Source: Plotosus lineatus (taxonomy: Eukaryota > Chordata > Actinopteri > Siluriformes > Plotosidae). Taken from it: DNA of 64,000 nucleotides. This document shows, piece by piece, positions 12,579 to 23,627 of this stretch. The stretch lies in contig CM045745.1 in NCBI GenBank assembly GCA_024760905.1, forward strand, positions 336,001 to 400,000, written 5' to 3'. The notes under the pieces were generated by a model. That model made no database searches. It saw only the letters and a program-made list of their open reading frames with translations, and had not been told where the DNA came from. A program made the position numbers and the translations under genes. Each line of letters begins with the position of its first letter. The first letter of the stretch is position 1.

Positions 12579-13270
12579 ACTCTCTCTCTCTCTTTATGCA
12601 TGCAGGCGCTGGTGAGAGGCGTGGCTGTCACATGCGGGTGAAGCGCTCAACACACACTCCTGATTCCACTTAGCAATCACCGGGCTACAAAGACTAGCAG
12701 AGCGCTCCTCCCGATGCTAGAAGATTGTCCCTCTTCCCCGTGATCTCTCTGGTTCTCAGCTCCGTGCTCGACCTGTTCCCTTAGTTTATGATTTTCCTTC
12801 TCTCCGCATCTCTAAGAGTGACTACGGTTTCTCTATGCTCTAGTGCTTTCCCTCTGAACAATAAAGCTCATCCGTTTTCATCACACTCTGTCTCCTGCAT
12901 TTTTGAGTCAGACTGAATGCTCCTGGCGTCACAGAATCTTCTAGCCCTTCTGTGACGCCAGGAACTTTCAGCCAGACACAAAAATAAAGGAAACAGATTG
13001 TTTTATTGTTCACAGGGAAGGCACTAGAGCACACGGAAATCGTAGTAACCGTTAGAAATGCGGAGAAAACAAAAATCATAAACTAAGGGAACTGGTTGAG
13101 TACGGAGTTGAGAGCCAGAGAGATCACGGGGAAGAGAGGCAATCTAGCACCGGGAAGAGTGCGCTGCTCGTCTTTATAGTGATTTTTACGGTGATTAATG
13201 AGTGGGATCAGGTGTGCTTAGTGCTTCACCTGCGTGTGACAGCATGCCCCTCTCCAGCGCCTGCATGCAT

Positions 13271-13310
<40 letters not shown>
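12579..13310. repeat. long imperfect palindrome, arms about 350 bp
   Basis: The left arm (about 12579-12936) and right arm (about 12948-13310) are reverse complements with scattered mismatches. The innermost 16 bp are perfect: TCCTGGCGTCACAGAA at 12921-12936 against TTCTGTGACGCCAGGA at 12948-12963, around an 11-bp spacer. Outer matches include GCATGCAGGCGCTGG against CCAGCGCCTGCATGC and CCGTGATCTCTCTGG against CCAGAGAGATCACGG. Confidence 0.93.

Positions 13311-13325
<15 letters not shown>
13272..13325. repeat. (GA)n microsatellite
   Basis: About 26 GA units at the outer edge of the palindrome; the left arm has a matching short CT tract. Confidence 0.97.
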
Positions 13326-13326
<1 letters not shown>

Positions 13327-13899
13327 AGAGCCACTAGAACCAGAGTCTCATATAACATATAACAGTGTACTGTATTCAATTTTTTCACTTAATTTGCAGA
13401 CCTATGGTATGAGTTACGGAACCGTTAACTTGTGTTCAAAAGACGACGGAACGGATTAAGACCATTTACATTATTTGTAATGGGAAAAGTGGATTCGGAA
13501 TTCGACCAAATTGGAATTCGACCAGCCATCCAGAATGAATTGTGGTCGAGTGCCGAGGTACCACTGTACTTATTTAACATTGTTGCAGAATTGACCAGGA
13601 AGAAGACCATAAATAAAACATGTAAACCGTAAATTAATAGTGGTGATGATTTTATGAACTTTTTTAATGTTAAAATTGAAATAACAGGCAAAGAAATGAT
13701 TCCCTAAATTTAAAGACATGTCTGTTAATAATAAAATAACGCCAGCAGATCCACAACTTGAGTGTTTTAGTCCCATTCAAAAGACAGAACTAATCTAATT
13801 AATTTCTTCATCAATCATCCACCTGTGTGCTTGACTAAGAAGATCCAGGTTTCTTTACACAAATATTATCAGAAGTATTCAACCCTTTATTAAATGTAA

Positions 13900-15310
13900 T
13901 AAATTCTTCCCTTAGTATTGGTTGTGTATCTAAATCCTTTAAGCTAGCAGGTATCAAACCTCTGATTAAAAAACCTGTTCTCAATCATTTCAGGTATCCA
14001 ACTCTAGACCAACATCGAACCTTGTATCTTTAAGAGCTTAGAAAAAGCTGAAGCGCAGAAGTAATGTTCATATCTTTGTCAGAATAACTTTCATGAAATG
14101 TATTAGTCAGGATTTCGGTCTCATCATAACACAAAGACAGTATTCGTTCAGGTGGTAAATGACCTACTGCTGCCCTCGACCACGGCTGTGTTTCCCTGCT
14201 TGTGCTACTTGCCCTTAGTGCAGCCTTTGATACTTTTAATCACATGATTCTCCTGGACAGTAACTGGCCACTCCTGTTTAAATCTTATTTTACTAACCGT
14301 TATCAGTTCGTAGACATAAATTGTCAGTTCTCTGTCCGTTCTAGTTTTAATTTTGGTGTTCCTGAAGGTTCTGGCCTCAGCCCATTGCTTTTCTGCTCCC
14401 TTTGGAAAATATCATTCGTGATCACGGAATTAGCTTTCATTGTTATGCTGATGATTCAGTTGTATATTTAAGTAAAGCCAGAGAAGAGACATTAGCTTAA
14501 TCTTTTTCTTCTTCTTTTCCCTTCGGGGGCCACAACAGCGAATCATCTGCCTCCATCTCACCCTCTGCAGCTTCTTCTCTTACACCAACTACCTTCATGT
14601 CCTCTTTCACCACATGTCCTCTAGGCCTTCTGCCTGGTAGTTCCAACCTCAGCATCCTACTACTAATATATTCACTATCCCTCCTCTGTACATGTCCAAA
14701 CCATCTCAGTCTAGCCTCTCTGACTTTGTCTCCAAAACCTCTAACATGGGCCGTCCCTCTGATGTACTCATTTCTGATCCTATCCATCCTCGTTACTCCC
14801 AGAGAGAACCTCAACATTTTCATCTCTGCTACCTCCAGCTCTGCCTCCTGCCTTTTCCACAGGGCCACTGTTTCTAAACCATACAACATTGCTGGCCTCA
14901 ACACCATCTTGTACATCATCTTATAAAGTTTTAAAATGTGTAAAAAACATTCGACACTGGATGCTGACTAACTTCCTCCTTTTAAACTCTGATCAGACAG
15001 GAGTTCTTGTACTTGGATCTCGGGTGGCTAGAAATAAGGTTTCTGATGACGTAGTAAGTTTGGATGGTGTTTCAGTCTCATCACATGTAGCAGTGAAGGA
15101 CCTGTCAATGATTATTGATGCTGGTTTTCTTTTGATGCTCATATAGATAATATTACTCAAGTACCCTTCTTTCATCTCATGAATATTGCTAAAAAAATAA
15201 ATATATGTCACTGCATAAAGCGAAAAACTTGTTCATGCTTTTGTTACTTCGAGATTAGATTATGGTAATGCATTACTTTCTGGATGTTCTAATAGGTGCA
15301 TAAACAAGCT
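13900..15310 (+). pseudogene. L2-like non-LTR retrotransposon relic, interrupted
   Basis: Reverse-transcriptase fragments read LSAAFDTFNHMILLD, KSYFTNRYQFVDINCQFSVR, FNFGVPEGSGLSPLLF and then, beyond an insertion, NFLLLNSDQTGVLVLGSRVA with VVSLDGVSVSSHVAVKDL. These are the order and wording of L2/CR1-group LINE proteins. The relic has frameshifts and is split by an RTE-like fragment at 14497-14930. Confidence 0.82.
14497..14930 (-). mobile_element. RTE-like LINE 3' fragment inserted in the L2 relic
   Basis: On the minus strand a 140-codon frame includes MLYGLETVALWKRQEAELEV, RMDRIRNEYIRGTAHVRGFG and RWFGHVQRRDSEYIS, the C-terminal part of the LINE found at 18-20.8 kb. Its tail is a GAAGAAG-type run at about 14505. 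Confidence 0.93.
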
Positions 15311-15314
15311 CCAG

Positions 15315-15480
15315 TTAGTCCAGGATGTGGAGGTGCTGAAGACAGCAAAGGAGTTTGCCCTACCAGTACACGTGTGTTTGGGAGATCTGGAAACGGCCTC
15401 TGCCTGTGTTTCCTGGGATTTTCTCTTAGAGGTGCTTTGGGATGACAGAGTAGATGGTCTTCTGTTATGGGCCACTCTGT
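15315..15480 (+). pseudogene. reverse-transcriptase fragment of another LINE
   Basis: The reading LKTAKEFALPVHVCLGDLET and LLEVLWDDRVDGLLLWATL resembles the palm region (EFA..V.M.FVDLEKA...) of LINEs such as the one at 36.5-38.6 kb. It is short and degenerate. Confidence 0.45.
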
Positions 15481-15489
15481 ACTGTCAGA

Positions 15490-16240
15490 GACTGAATACT
15501 GTTACAGTCTCCCAGAAGGAAATTGGACTACACTAGGACTGCCTTTTGTTACTGGCTCAGATAATTTTTGCTTCAGTTCCCTCCATAGATTCGCGATAGG
15601 ATCAAGGTCTGGAGACTGACTATGCCTTGGTGACCTTGATGTGTTTTTCGTGAGGTACTCTTTTGTCACATGGTTCATGATGTTTTTGATTTCATCCTGA
15701 AAGACCCACCTATGACCCATCTTCAGTGTTTCTGCTCTGTCCCGTGTCCCCTCAAGGCAGTGTTGTCCTGTACCCTTAGCAGAGCAATAGACCCGAGGTA
15801 TAATGTTTCCATCCTCCTGCTTAGTGAAGATGATGATCTTTGGGCCATAGTCAGCATTTGTCTTCCTTCAAAACAGGGAGTCTGGTTAATAACAAAGAGC
15901 TCAAGTTTGGTTGTATTGATCAGAACAAGCTTTCTTGAGCGTTCTGTCAATCAGGATACAGACTGGCCTGTACATGAGCTTTTTTGAGCACTGAAACCTT
16001 ATTGGTGCGACAGGATTTCAATCCATTATGGCGTGACTCATTTACCAATGTTCGATTGGTGATTGTGGTAGCAACAGGTTTGCGATCATTAACACGCTCC
16101 TCCTGTGTAGGCAGCTGATCCATCATCTTTGTCACGATCATCCTTAACTCATGAGGGGAAAGTCTTACATGGAACTTCAAATCGAGGACAATGGGTTGTA
16201 TTGCATTTTTCCCCTCGTTGAAATAATTGCTCCAACAGTC
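15490..16240 (-). pseudogene. Tc1-type transposase relic (third family)
   Basis: On the minus strand one can read NGLKSCRTNKVSVLKKAHVQ, TTKLELFVINQT, MGHRWVFQ and SQSPDLDPIANLWRELKQKL in order, with several stops and frame changes. These match the Tc1 order ending in the third catalytic acidic region, here partly changed. Termini were not identified. Confidence 0.78.
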
Positions 16241-16510
16241 GTCTCCATCTCATGAACCTTCTTGCCATGGTCTTCTAGTCCATTCTAAACTTGCACAGGT
16301 CTGGAACCTCGTCTCTGGTGTCCTTCGATAGCTCTTGATCTTGCAATGATACAGAGGAGATTGACTTGAATGTCAATGATCTCTGTACCAGGCACGATAA
16401 TATGAGCGAGCATTGCCTTTTTGTTTTTTATTTCTCTTGAAATCATATTCCTTCTTCTGCTTATTAATTACCAATCTCAGACTTTTCCACTTTCTACATG
16501 TCTGTGTTGC

Positions 16511-16887
16511 ACTGTCAAGTTAAAGTGGGCAGTGGTGGTCTAGTAGCTAGGGCACAGGATCGCTGAGCCTAAGGTTGGGGGTTCGAGTCCCCACAGGGTT
16601 GTCACTGTCTCCCCAGTGCAGCTAACTGGGTTATCAAAGGCAGGCCATGTCTCTCACTGTCTATGGTGAGAGGCATGTAAAAGAACCATTGCTGACTTTC
16701 GTAAAGAGTAGGCTGCAAAGTCGTCAGTGTGTTTCTGTCCCTTGCTAAAAGGGTTGTGACAGGAAGGGCATCCGACGTAAAAACCTCTGCCGAATCAAAA
16801 ACGTGCGAATCAAATGATTCGCTGTGGTGACTCCCGAGTAAAAGGGGAAAAGCCGGAAGGAAGACAGACAGACTGTCAAGTTAAAGT
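16511..16887 (+). mobile_element. tRNA-derived SINE with RTE-like tail and perfect 16-bp target duplication
   Basis: The element proper is 16527-16871 (345 bp). ACTGTCAAGTTAAAGT occurs at 16511-16526 and again at 16872-16887. The head has a polymerase III B box (GGTTCGAGTCC at about 16580-16590) and an A-box-like TGGTCTAGTAGCTAGGGC. The body is GCAGCTAACTGGGTTATCAA onwards. The 3' part (GACAGGAAGGGCATCCGACG, then GATTCGCTGTGGTGACTCCC) matches the ends of the RTE-like LINE in this window. Confidence 0.95.
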
Positions 16888-17139
16888 ACAAGCACAAGAT
16901 TGTTTGTATTGTATACAAACAGGACCAAAACTTGATGTGAAACAGAAAAGAGCAACGGAGTCTGACAGCTGGGGTGGTTTTGACAGGAAGCCCTTGCATT
17001 CAGGCAAAATTAAATGATCATTGAAGATTTAACACACACACACACTCTTCACTAGTGAATAAACACCTTTTAACTGGCTGGATTAACTCGTGTGCCTCAA
17101 TCGCACAATAAGATGTCTGTGTGAGCCATGACTCTTACT

Positions 17140-17325
17140 GGTTGGTTGAGGACCAAATACTTATTTGTCTCCATCAAATGCAAATTAATTTAAAACCTGA
17201 ACCTGGGTTTTTTTCTAGATTTTTAGATACTACTCAATTTCTGATAACAAACCCACCATAAATATGAAGACATCATTTCTTTCGAAGCTTACAAAATCAG
17301 CAGGGGGTCAATTTTCTTTACTGTA
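17140..17325 (+). mobile_element. solitary Tc1 terminal sequence
   Basis: The segment AGGACCAAATACTTATTTGT ... ACAAAATCAGCAGGGGGTCA ending in TTTACTGTA matches by recollection the terminal region of a common fish Tc1 element. No partner end or transposase adjoins it. Confidence 0.6.
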
Positions 17326-17940
17326 TGTCACTTTAGGACTTAAATACAGATTATACACAAATAAATAAAAATGCTTTCTACTAAATCTGATTTTCCATTG
17401 AGTGTGAATGTACACAACTGTGATCAATTAGTGTTATGTGACCAGCAGCTACAACCAAGATGCTGGACAGATCTCAGGAGCAGTCTGCCATGGAATGTAG
17501 CTTCTCTATTTTAGAACATAACTGTGAGGGGAAATATCTGCAAGATTAACATAACCGGCATCCAAATTCTCTCAATTGCTCAAAAAATCTTGATGAAACA
17601 GTTTGGCCGAGTTAGGAAATTTGTCCCCCAATCAGGAAAAAAAAAATTGGAATGAGTATTAAAGAGAAAGATAATCAAATTCTTGCTTCCTATCCACCCA
17701 CTAAACTCAGGATAATTCTCAAATGAAAAATTCACTCATGGATTGCGGTGGTGACTGGTGTTGAAATTTCACTAATTCAACAAAATGCCACCCAGAAAAT
17801 AGAAAGAAATCTCGAGAACATAGTCTCAGTGTTTTGAATGCTGAAAGGAACTGATGTTTAAAATGATTTGCACAGCAAGAAGAATTTTGAACAGAAATTA
17901 ACAGACATGAAAAAATATCTTAACACATCTCGAAGGACAT
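17326..17940. other. scrib intron, nothing recognised
   Basis: AT-rich sequence between a Tc1 end and a LINE; no exon, terminal repeat or RNA gene was seen. Confidence 0.4.
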
Positions 17941-17950
17941 GTCCCCTTAA

Positions 17951-20812
17951 CTAACCAGTGTCTCTCCCCCTTATGCCGGTCCCAAGCCCGGATAAATGCA
18001 GAGGGTTGCGACAGGAAGGGCATCCGGCGTAAAACTTCTGCCACATTTAAAAATGCAAATGATCAATACAGAATTCATACCGGATCGGTCGAGGCCCGGG
18101 TTAACAACGACCGCCATCAATGCTGTCAACCAACAGGGTGCTGATGGAAATTGGACTACTGTTGGTCGAAGACGTCGAAGAAGGAGAGGCGGGAGGCGTG
18201 TCCGTAGGCAGAGAGAGAAGAGGAAATGCGTGAGCCTAGGACTGAGAGTAGGGACTTTGAATGTTGGAACTATGCAAGGAAAAGATAGGGAGCTGGCTGA
18301 CATGATGCAGAGGAGGAAGGTGGACATACTGTGTGTTCAGGAGACAAGGTGGAAAGGTAGAAAGGCTAGAAGCTTAGGAGGGTTTAAACTGTTTTATAAT
18401 GGTGTGGATGGGAAGAGGGGTTTGTCAGGAATGTTCTAGAAGTGAAAAGAGTGTCAGACAGAGTGATGAGTCTCAAGTTAGAAATTGAAGCATTGTCAAT
18501 GTTGTTAGTGCTTATGCCCCACAGGCAGGATGAAACCTAGAAGAGAAGGAGAGATTCTGGAGTGAGTCAGAAGTGATGCAGAGTACCCGCAGAGGTGAAA
18601 GAGTGGTCATTGGAGCAGACTTCAATGGACATGTTGGTGCAGGCAACAGAGGGGACGAGGAAGTGTTGCCAAACAGCATAGGATGGTGGTGTGCAGGATG
18701 ATACTGATGGTGAGAAAGGTGAAAAAGGCAAAGGCAGAGCAGAAGACAAAGTGGTGGAAGCTGAAAAAGGAAGAGTGTCGTGTTGTCTTCAAGGAGGAGT
18801 TGAAACAGGCTTTGGGTAGTCAGGAAGTGCTTCCAGAGGACTGGACAACCACAGCCAATGTGATCAGGGAGACCGGTAGGAGAGTACTTGGTGTGTCCTC
18901 TGGAAGGAAAGTAGATAAGGAAACTTGGTAGTGGAATGAGGAAGTGCAGGAGTGTGTACAAAAGAAGAGGTTAGCCAAGAAGAAGTGGGACATTGAGAGG
19001 ACCGAAGAGAGTAAACAGGAGTACAGGGAGACACAGCGTAAGGCGAAGGTAGCAGTGACAAAGGCCAATCAGAGGGCGTATGATGACTTGTATGATGGGT
19101 TGAACAGTAAGGAGGGAGAAAATGATCTATACAGGTTAGCACAGCAGAGAAATAGAAATGGGAAAGACGTGCAGCAAGTTGGAGTGATAAAGGACAGAGA
19201 GGGAAATGTATTGACTGATGACAGAAGTGTGCTGGGAAGATGGAAAGAGTACTTTGAAGAGCTGATGAATGAGGAAAATGAGAGAGAGAAAAAGAGTAGA
19301 AGGGGTGACCGTTGAGGACCAGGAAGTAGCAAAGATTAGTAAGGGAGAAGTGAGGAGGGCATTGAAGAGGATGACGAGTGGAAAGGCAGTTGGCCCTGAT
19401 GACATACCAGTTGAGGTATGGAAGTGTCTAGGGGAGGTAGCAGTAGATTTTCTGACGAGAATATTCAACAAGGTCTTAGAAAGTGAGCAGATGCCGGAGG
19501 AATGGAGGAGAAGTGTGCTTGTGCCCATTTTTAAGAACAAGGGAGATGTACAGAGTTGTGGCAACTACAGAGGGATAAAGTTGATGAGCCATACAATGAA
19601 GCTATGGGAAAGAATAGTGGAAGCTAGACTAAGGGCAGAGGTCAGCATTTGTGAACAACAGTTTGGTTTCATGCCAAGAAAGAGCACCACAGATGCAGTG
19701 TTTGCTTTGAGGATGTTAATAGAGAAGTACAGAGAAGGTCAGAAGGAGCTGCATTGTGCCTTTGTGGATCTGGAGAAAGCATATGACAGGGTGCCAAGAG
19801 AAGAACTGTGGTATTGTATGAGGAAGTCTGGAGTGACAGAGAAGTATGTTAGAGTGGTGCAGGACATGTATGAGAGATGTAAGACAGTGGTGAGGTGTGC
19901 TGTCGGTGTGACAGAAGAGCTCAAGGTGGAGGTGGGACTGCATCAAGGGTTAGCACTCAGCCCCTTCTTGTTTGCTATGGTGATGGACAGACGAGGTTAG
20001 ACAAGAATCTCCATGGACTATGATGTTTGCAGATGACATCGTGATCTGTAGTGAGAGCAGAGACCAAGTGGAGGAAAATCTAGAGAGGTGGAGGTATGCC
20101 CTGGAAAGGAGGGGATTGAAGGTTAGTCTTAGTAAGACAGAATACATGTGTGTGAATGACAAGGACCAAATAGGAACTTTGAGGTTACAGGGGGCAGAGA
20201 TAAAGAAGGTGGAGGATTTTAAGTACTTAGGCTCAACAATCCAGAGCAATGGAGAGTGTGGAAAAGAGGTGAAGAAGCGCGTGCAGGCAGGTTGGAATGG
20301 ATGGAGAAAAGTGTCCGGTGTGATGTGTGATAGGAGAGTATCGGCAAGAATGAAGGGAAAAGTGTACAAGACAGTGATGAGGCCAGCAATGTTGTATGGT
20401 TTAGAGACAGTGGCCCTGGGGAAAAGACAGGAGTCAGAGTTGGAGGTAGCAGAGATGAAAATGTTGAGGTTCTCTTTGGGAGTAACGAGGATGGATAGGA
20501 TCAGAAATGAGTACATCAGAGAGACAGCACATGTTAGATGTTTTGGAGACAAAGTCAGAGAGGCTAGATTGAGATGGTTTGGACATGTACAGAGGAGGGA
20601 TAGTGAGTATATTGGTCGTAGGATGCTGAGGTTGGAACTACCAGGCAAAAGGCCCAGAGGAAGACCAAAGAGAAGATTTATGGATGCGGTGAAGGCGGAC
20701 ATGAAGGTCGTTGGAGTAAGAGAAGAAGATGCAGAGGATAGGGAGAGATGGAGGCAGATCATTTGCTGTGGCGACCCCTGAAGGGAACAGCCGAAAGGAA
20801 AAGAAGAAAGAA
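17951..20812 (+). mobile_element. RTE-like non-LTR retrotransposon, near full length, copy 1
   Basis: This is the longest plus-strand copy of the family. Its 5' end (AACCAGTGTCTCTCCCCCTT) matches the 5' end of the minus-strand copy at about 47296. The 3' end is GAAGGGAACAGCCGAAAGGA plus a GAA-rich tail. Other copies: 14497-14930, 21625-21912, 22211-22901, 39289-40730 and 44732-47296. Clade assignment to RTE is from motif memory and not certain. Confidence 0.88.
17996..20781 (+). pseudogene. endonuclease/reverse-transcriptase polyprotein of the RTE-like LINE, broken
   Basis: The N-terminal part encodes an apurinic-type endonuclease: GLRVGTLNVGTMQGKDRELA, DILCVQETRWKG and, in another frame, VVIGADFNGHVGAGNRG (about 18600-18660). 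The reverse transcriptase follows: [59 protein letters not shown] and MMFADDIVICSES at about 20020, with the YADD/FADD catalytic box. The C-terminus is [12 protein letters not shown]. Frames change at about 18437, 18950-19270 and 20000 (a small deletion after MVMDR), so it is inactive. Confidence 0.92.
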
Positions 20813-21255
20813 GAAGATGGATGTGACATCATTACGACTCGCATTGAAGGTTTTTGGGTGGTCACGTCTATGCACAGTAATTTTTTATTTGTACCTTCAA
20901 CGTTTTCTGAAAAATTCACTGATTTAATTCCAAACCATGTTGTGATTTAAACACACTACAATCCTGATTGGTTTTAAGCAATTACTGACATCATCTGCAG
21001 AAAGAATAGAAACACAAACACAATAGAAATATAAAAGGCCCTGTTATTCGTGAGGGTTGCGTTCCACCCCTTCCCGTGGATCCTGAAAATCTGCGAGTTA
21101 TTGACACGGTTTTAAAACCCTATGTGTGATATTACATACACTAAAATATACTTGTTAAAAATATTCTGGAGACAGCCTTACTCATTAATACACCAATAAT
21201 GCAGTAAAATGTAATGATTTAGTAAAAACTTTAATTTTGTACTGTGATAATCTTT

Positions 21256-21480
21256 TCCTTTCAGCTGTTTCCTTTTTTCAGGGGTCGCCACAACGAATCA
21301 TGTGACTCGCGTGTTTGATTTGTCATAGGTTTTTACATCAAATGCCTTACCTGACACAACCTTTTTAGCAAGGGTCAGAAACACACTGATGCCCATGCAG
21401 CTCCTCTTTTCGAAGATCAGCAATGGTTCTTTTACATGAACCTCTCACCATAGACAGTGAGAGACATGGCCGGCCTTTGA
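21256..21480 (-). mobile_element. SINE copy (RTE-like tail), head missing
   Basis: Read on the minus strand it has TCAAAGGCCGGCCATGTCTC, AGAACCATTGCTGATCTTCG and the tail ATTCGTTGTGGCGACCCCTG. The tRNA-like head is absent. Confidence 0.88.
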
Positions 21481-21624
21481 TAATATTTATGAACAAAATA
21501 AAGTACTTAGGCTCCTTACCAGAATCAAGATAAGATGCAGGGCATTTGAGTGACATCATAGGGCTTAAATAACCATTAAAAATACACGAAAAACCATGAA
21601 TTCACAATTCAAGCAATCACATCA

Positions 21625-21912
21625 GAGGGACAGCACATGTAGGACGTTTTGGAGACAAAGTCAGAGAGGCTAGATTGAGATGGTTTGGACATGTACAGAG
21701 GAGGGATAGTGAGTATATTGGTAGTAGGATGCTGAGGTTGGATCTACCAGGCAGAAAGCCTAGAGGAAGACCAAAGAGACTATTCATGGACGTGGTGAAG
21801 GAGGACATGAAGGCAGTTGGTGTAAGAGAAGAAGATGCAGAGGATAGGGTGAGATGGAGGCAGATGATTCACTGTGGCGACCCCTGAAGGGAAAAGACAA
21901 AAGGTAAAGAAG
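21625..21912 (+). mobile_element. RTE-like LINE 3' fragment, copy 2
   Basis: Encodes RWFGHVQRRDSEYIGSRMLR and [20 protein letters not shown] and ends in AAAAGGTAAAGAAGAAG. It is 5'-truncated and sits inside the MITE 21032-22110. Confidence 0.93.
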
Positions 21913-22192
21913 AAGATGTTGATGACGTGCGCAAATAAGGGAAAAAAAAAGGAGGTGTACACATCATCTGCAACCAATCAGCAGGAGGGAGAAACAAAAG
22001 CTCTCAGCCATTGGCTAAATTTGAATCCCATGCCAGTAATTTCCAGGGCTAACGCGAATCCGTGAGTATGCGGGGCCGCGACCAGTGAACCATGAATAGG
22101 GGGCCTACTGTATACAAAAGGAATCCAATTATTGGAGAGGCCAAAAAAATCTGTACAGGATGAGACTGACTCCTTGTGAATTTCATAAATAT

Positions 22193-22919
22193 GTACTGTA
22201 TTTTTAGAAAACAGAATTTTTTAGAAAACAGAATACATGTGCGTGAACAAGAATGACCCAAGAGGAACGGTGAGGTTACAGGGGGCAGAGATAAAGAAGG
22301 TGGAGGATTTTAAGCACTTAGGCTAAAACAGTCCAGAGCACTGGAGAGTGTGGAAAAGAGGTGAAAAAGCGTGTGCAGGCTGGTTGGAATGGTTGGAGAA
22401 AAGTGTGATGTGTGAAAGGAAGGTATCAGCAAGAATGAAAGGAAAAGTGTACAAGACGGTGAAGAGGCCAGCGATGTTGTATGGTTTAGAGACAGTGGTC
22501 CTGGGGAAAAGGCAGGAGGCAGAGCTGGAGGTAGCAGAGATGAAAATGTTGAGGTTCTCTTTGGGAGTAACAAAGATGGATAGGATCAGAAAAGAGTACA
22601 TCAGAGGGACAGCACATGTAAGACGTTTTGGAGACAAAGTCAGAGAGGCTAGATCAAGATGGTTTGGACATGTACAGAGGAGGGATAGTGAGTATATTGG
22701 TAGTAGGATGCTGAGGTTGGAACTACCAGGCAGAAGGCCAAGACGAAGACCAAAGAGACGATTCATGGATGTGGTGAAGGAGGACATGAAGGTAGTTGGA
22801 GTAAGAGTAGAAAATGCAAAGGATTAGGTGAGATGGAGGCAGATCATTTGCTGTGGCGACCCCGGAAGGGAACAGCCGAAAGGAAAAGAAGAAGAAGACG
22901 AGTACTGTATTTTTAGAAA
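22193..22919 (+). mobile_element. RTE-like LINE copy 3, 5'-truncated, with perfect 18-bp target duplication
   Basis: The element is 22211-22901. GTACTGTATTTTTAGAAA is at 22193-22210 and again at 22902-22919. The coding remnant has MLYGLETVVLGKRQEAELEV and [20 protein letters not shown] with a frameshift near 22328. The tail is AAGAAGAAGAAG. The duplication shows target-primed insertion. Confidence 0.95.
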
Positions 22920-23069
22920 GAAGCATTAAAAATAATTTTTACATTTATTAAATCAGAACAATAATCACTTTAAATTAATTTTTGAGATACGATCTGGTGG
23001 GGATGGAATGGCAAGTTTTCCCATATTTGGTCTTTTTTCGTTTATCTATCATCTTTTTAAGCAAATATA

Positions 23070-23627
23070 CAGTAGGCCCTTGACCATTCATGGTTGAGCG
23101 CTCGCGCCCTCGCATATGCGCGGATTGGCAACAATCCCAGAAGTAACTGGCACGTGATTCAAATTTAGCCAATGGCTAAAAGCGTTTGTTTCTCCCTCCT
23201 GCTGATTGGTTGCAGATGAAGTATACACCTTTTTTTTTCTCCTTCGTACACATGCCATCAACATGAGTGCTTGAATTGCGAACTCATGGTTGTTAGTGTG
23301 TTTTTAATGATGATTGAGGCCTGATGATGTCACTGAAAAAGCCCTGCATCATCATCTAGCTTCTGGTAAGGAGCCTTAGCAATTTATTTATTTATAAATA
23401 TTATCGCAGAACAAAATTAAAACGTTTTTACTTAATCATTCCTACATTTTACTGCATTATTACTGTATTAAATGAGTAAGACTGGCTATAGAATGTGTTT
23501 AACAAGCTTATTTTAGCGCATGTAATATCATACATAGGGTTTTAAAACTGAGTTGATAACTCGCAGATCTTCATGATCCATGGGAACGGCCGAAACTGAA
23601 CAATCGCGGAAAAACGGGGGCCTACTG
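23070..23627. mobile_element. TAGGCCC-type MITE, copy 2
   Basis: TA, then CAGTAGGCCCTTGACCATTC on the left; CGGGGGCCTACTG then TA on the right. Length 558 bp with no coding sequence. The interior has TCAAATTTAGCCAATGGCTA and GCTGATTGGTTGCAGATGAA. TA duplication and end type suggest mobilisation by a Tigger/pogo or mariner transposase. Confidence 0.93.

Larger units (their letters stand above)
11947..13566. mobile_element. Tigger/pogo-like TIR element with internal palindrome
   Basis: The left end GTTGTACCTCGATTCTCGAA and the right end TGGTCGAGTGCCGAGGTACC followed by ACTG and TA are mirrored. Further shared motifs near both ends are AATTCGACCAA and GTGGATTCGGAATTCGACC. Inside at 12187-12384 a short frame (HFHKVLKRGQKQATLEMFFK) resembles the C-terminal tail of pogo/Tigger transposases. 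Confidence 0.75.
21032..22110. mobile_element. TAGGCCC-type MITE, copy 1, with two nested insertions
   Basis: The right end reads GGGGGCCTACTG then TA; the left end near 21032 is degraded (AAAAGGCCCTGTTATTCGTG). The interior matches the reverse complement of the copy at 23070-23627, for example TTTTAAAACCCTATGTGTGA and GGCTCCTTACCAGAA. A SINE (21256-21480) and an RTE-like fragment (21625-21912) are inserted in it. Confidence 0.85.

Noticed and set aside
13202..13459. Frame with Arg-Glu repeats
   Set aside because: Translation of the GA microsatellite.
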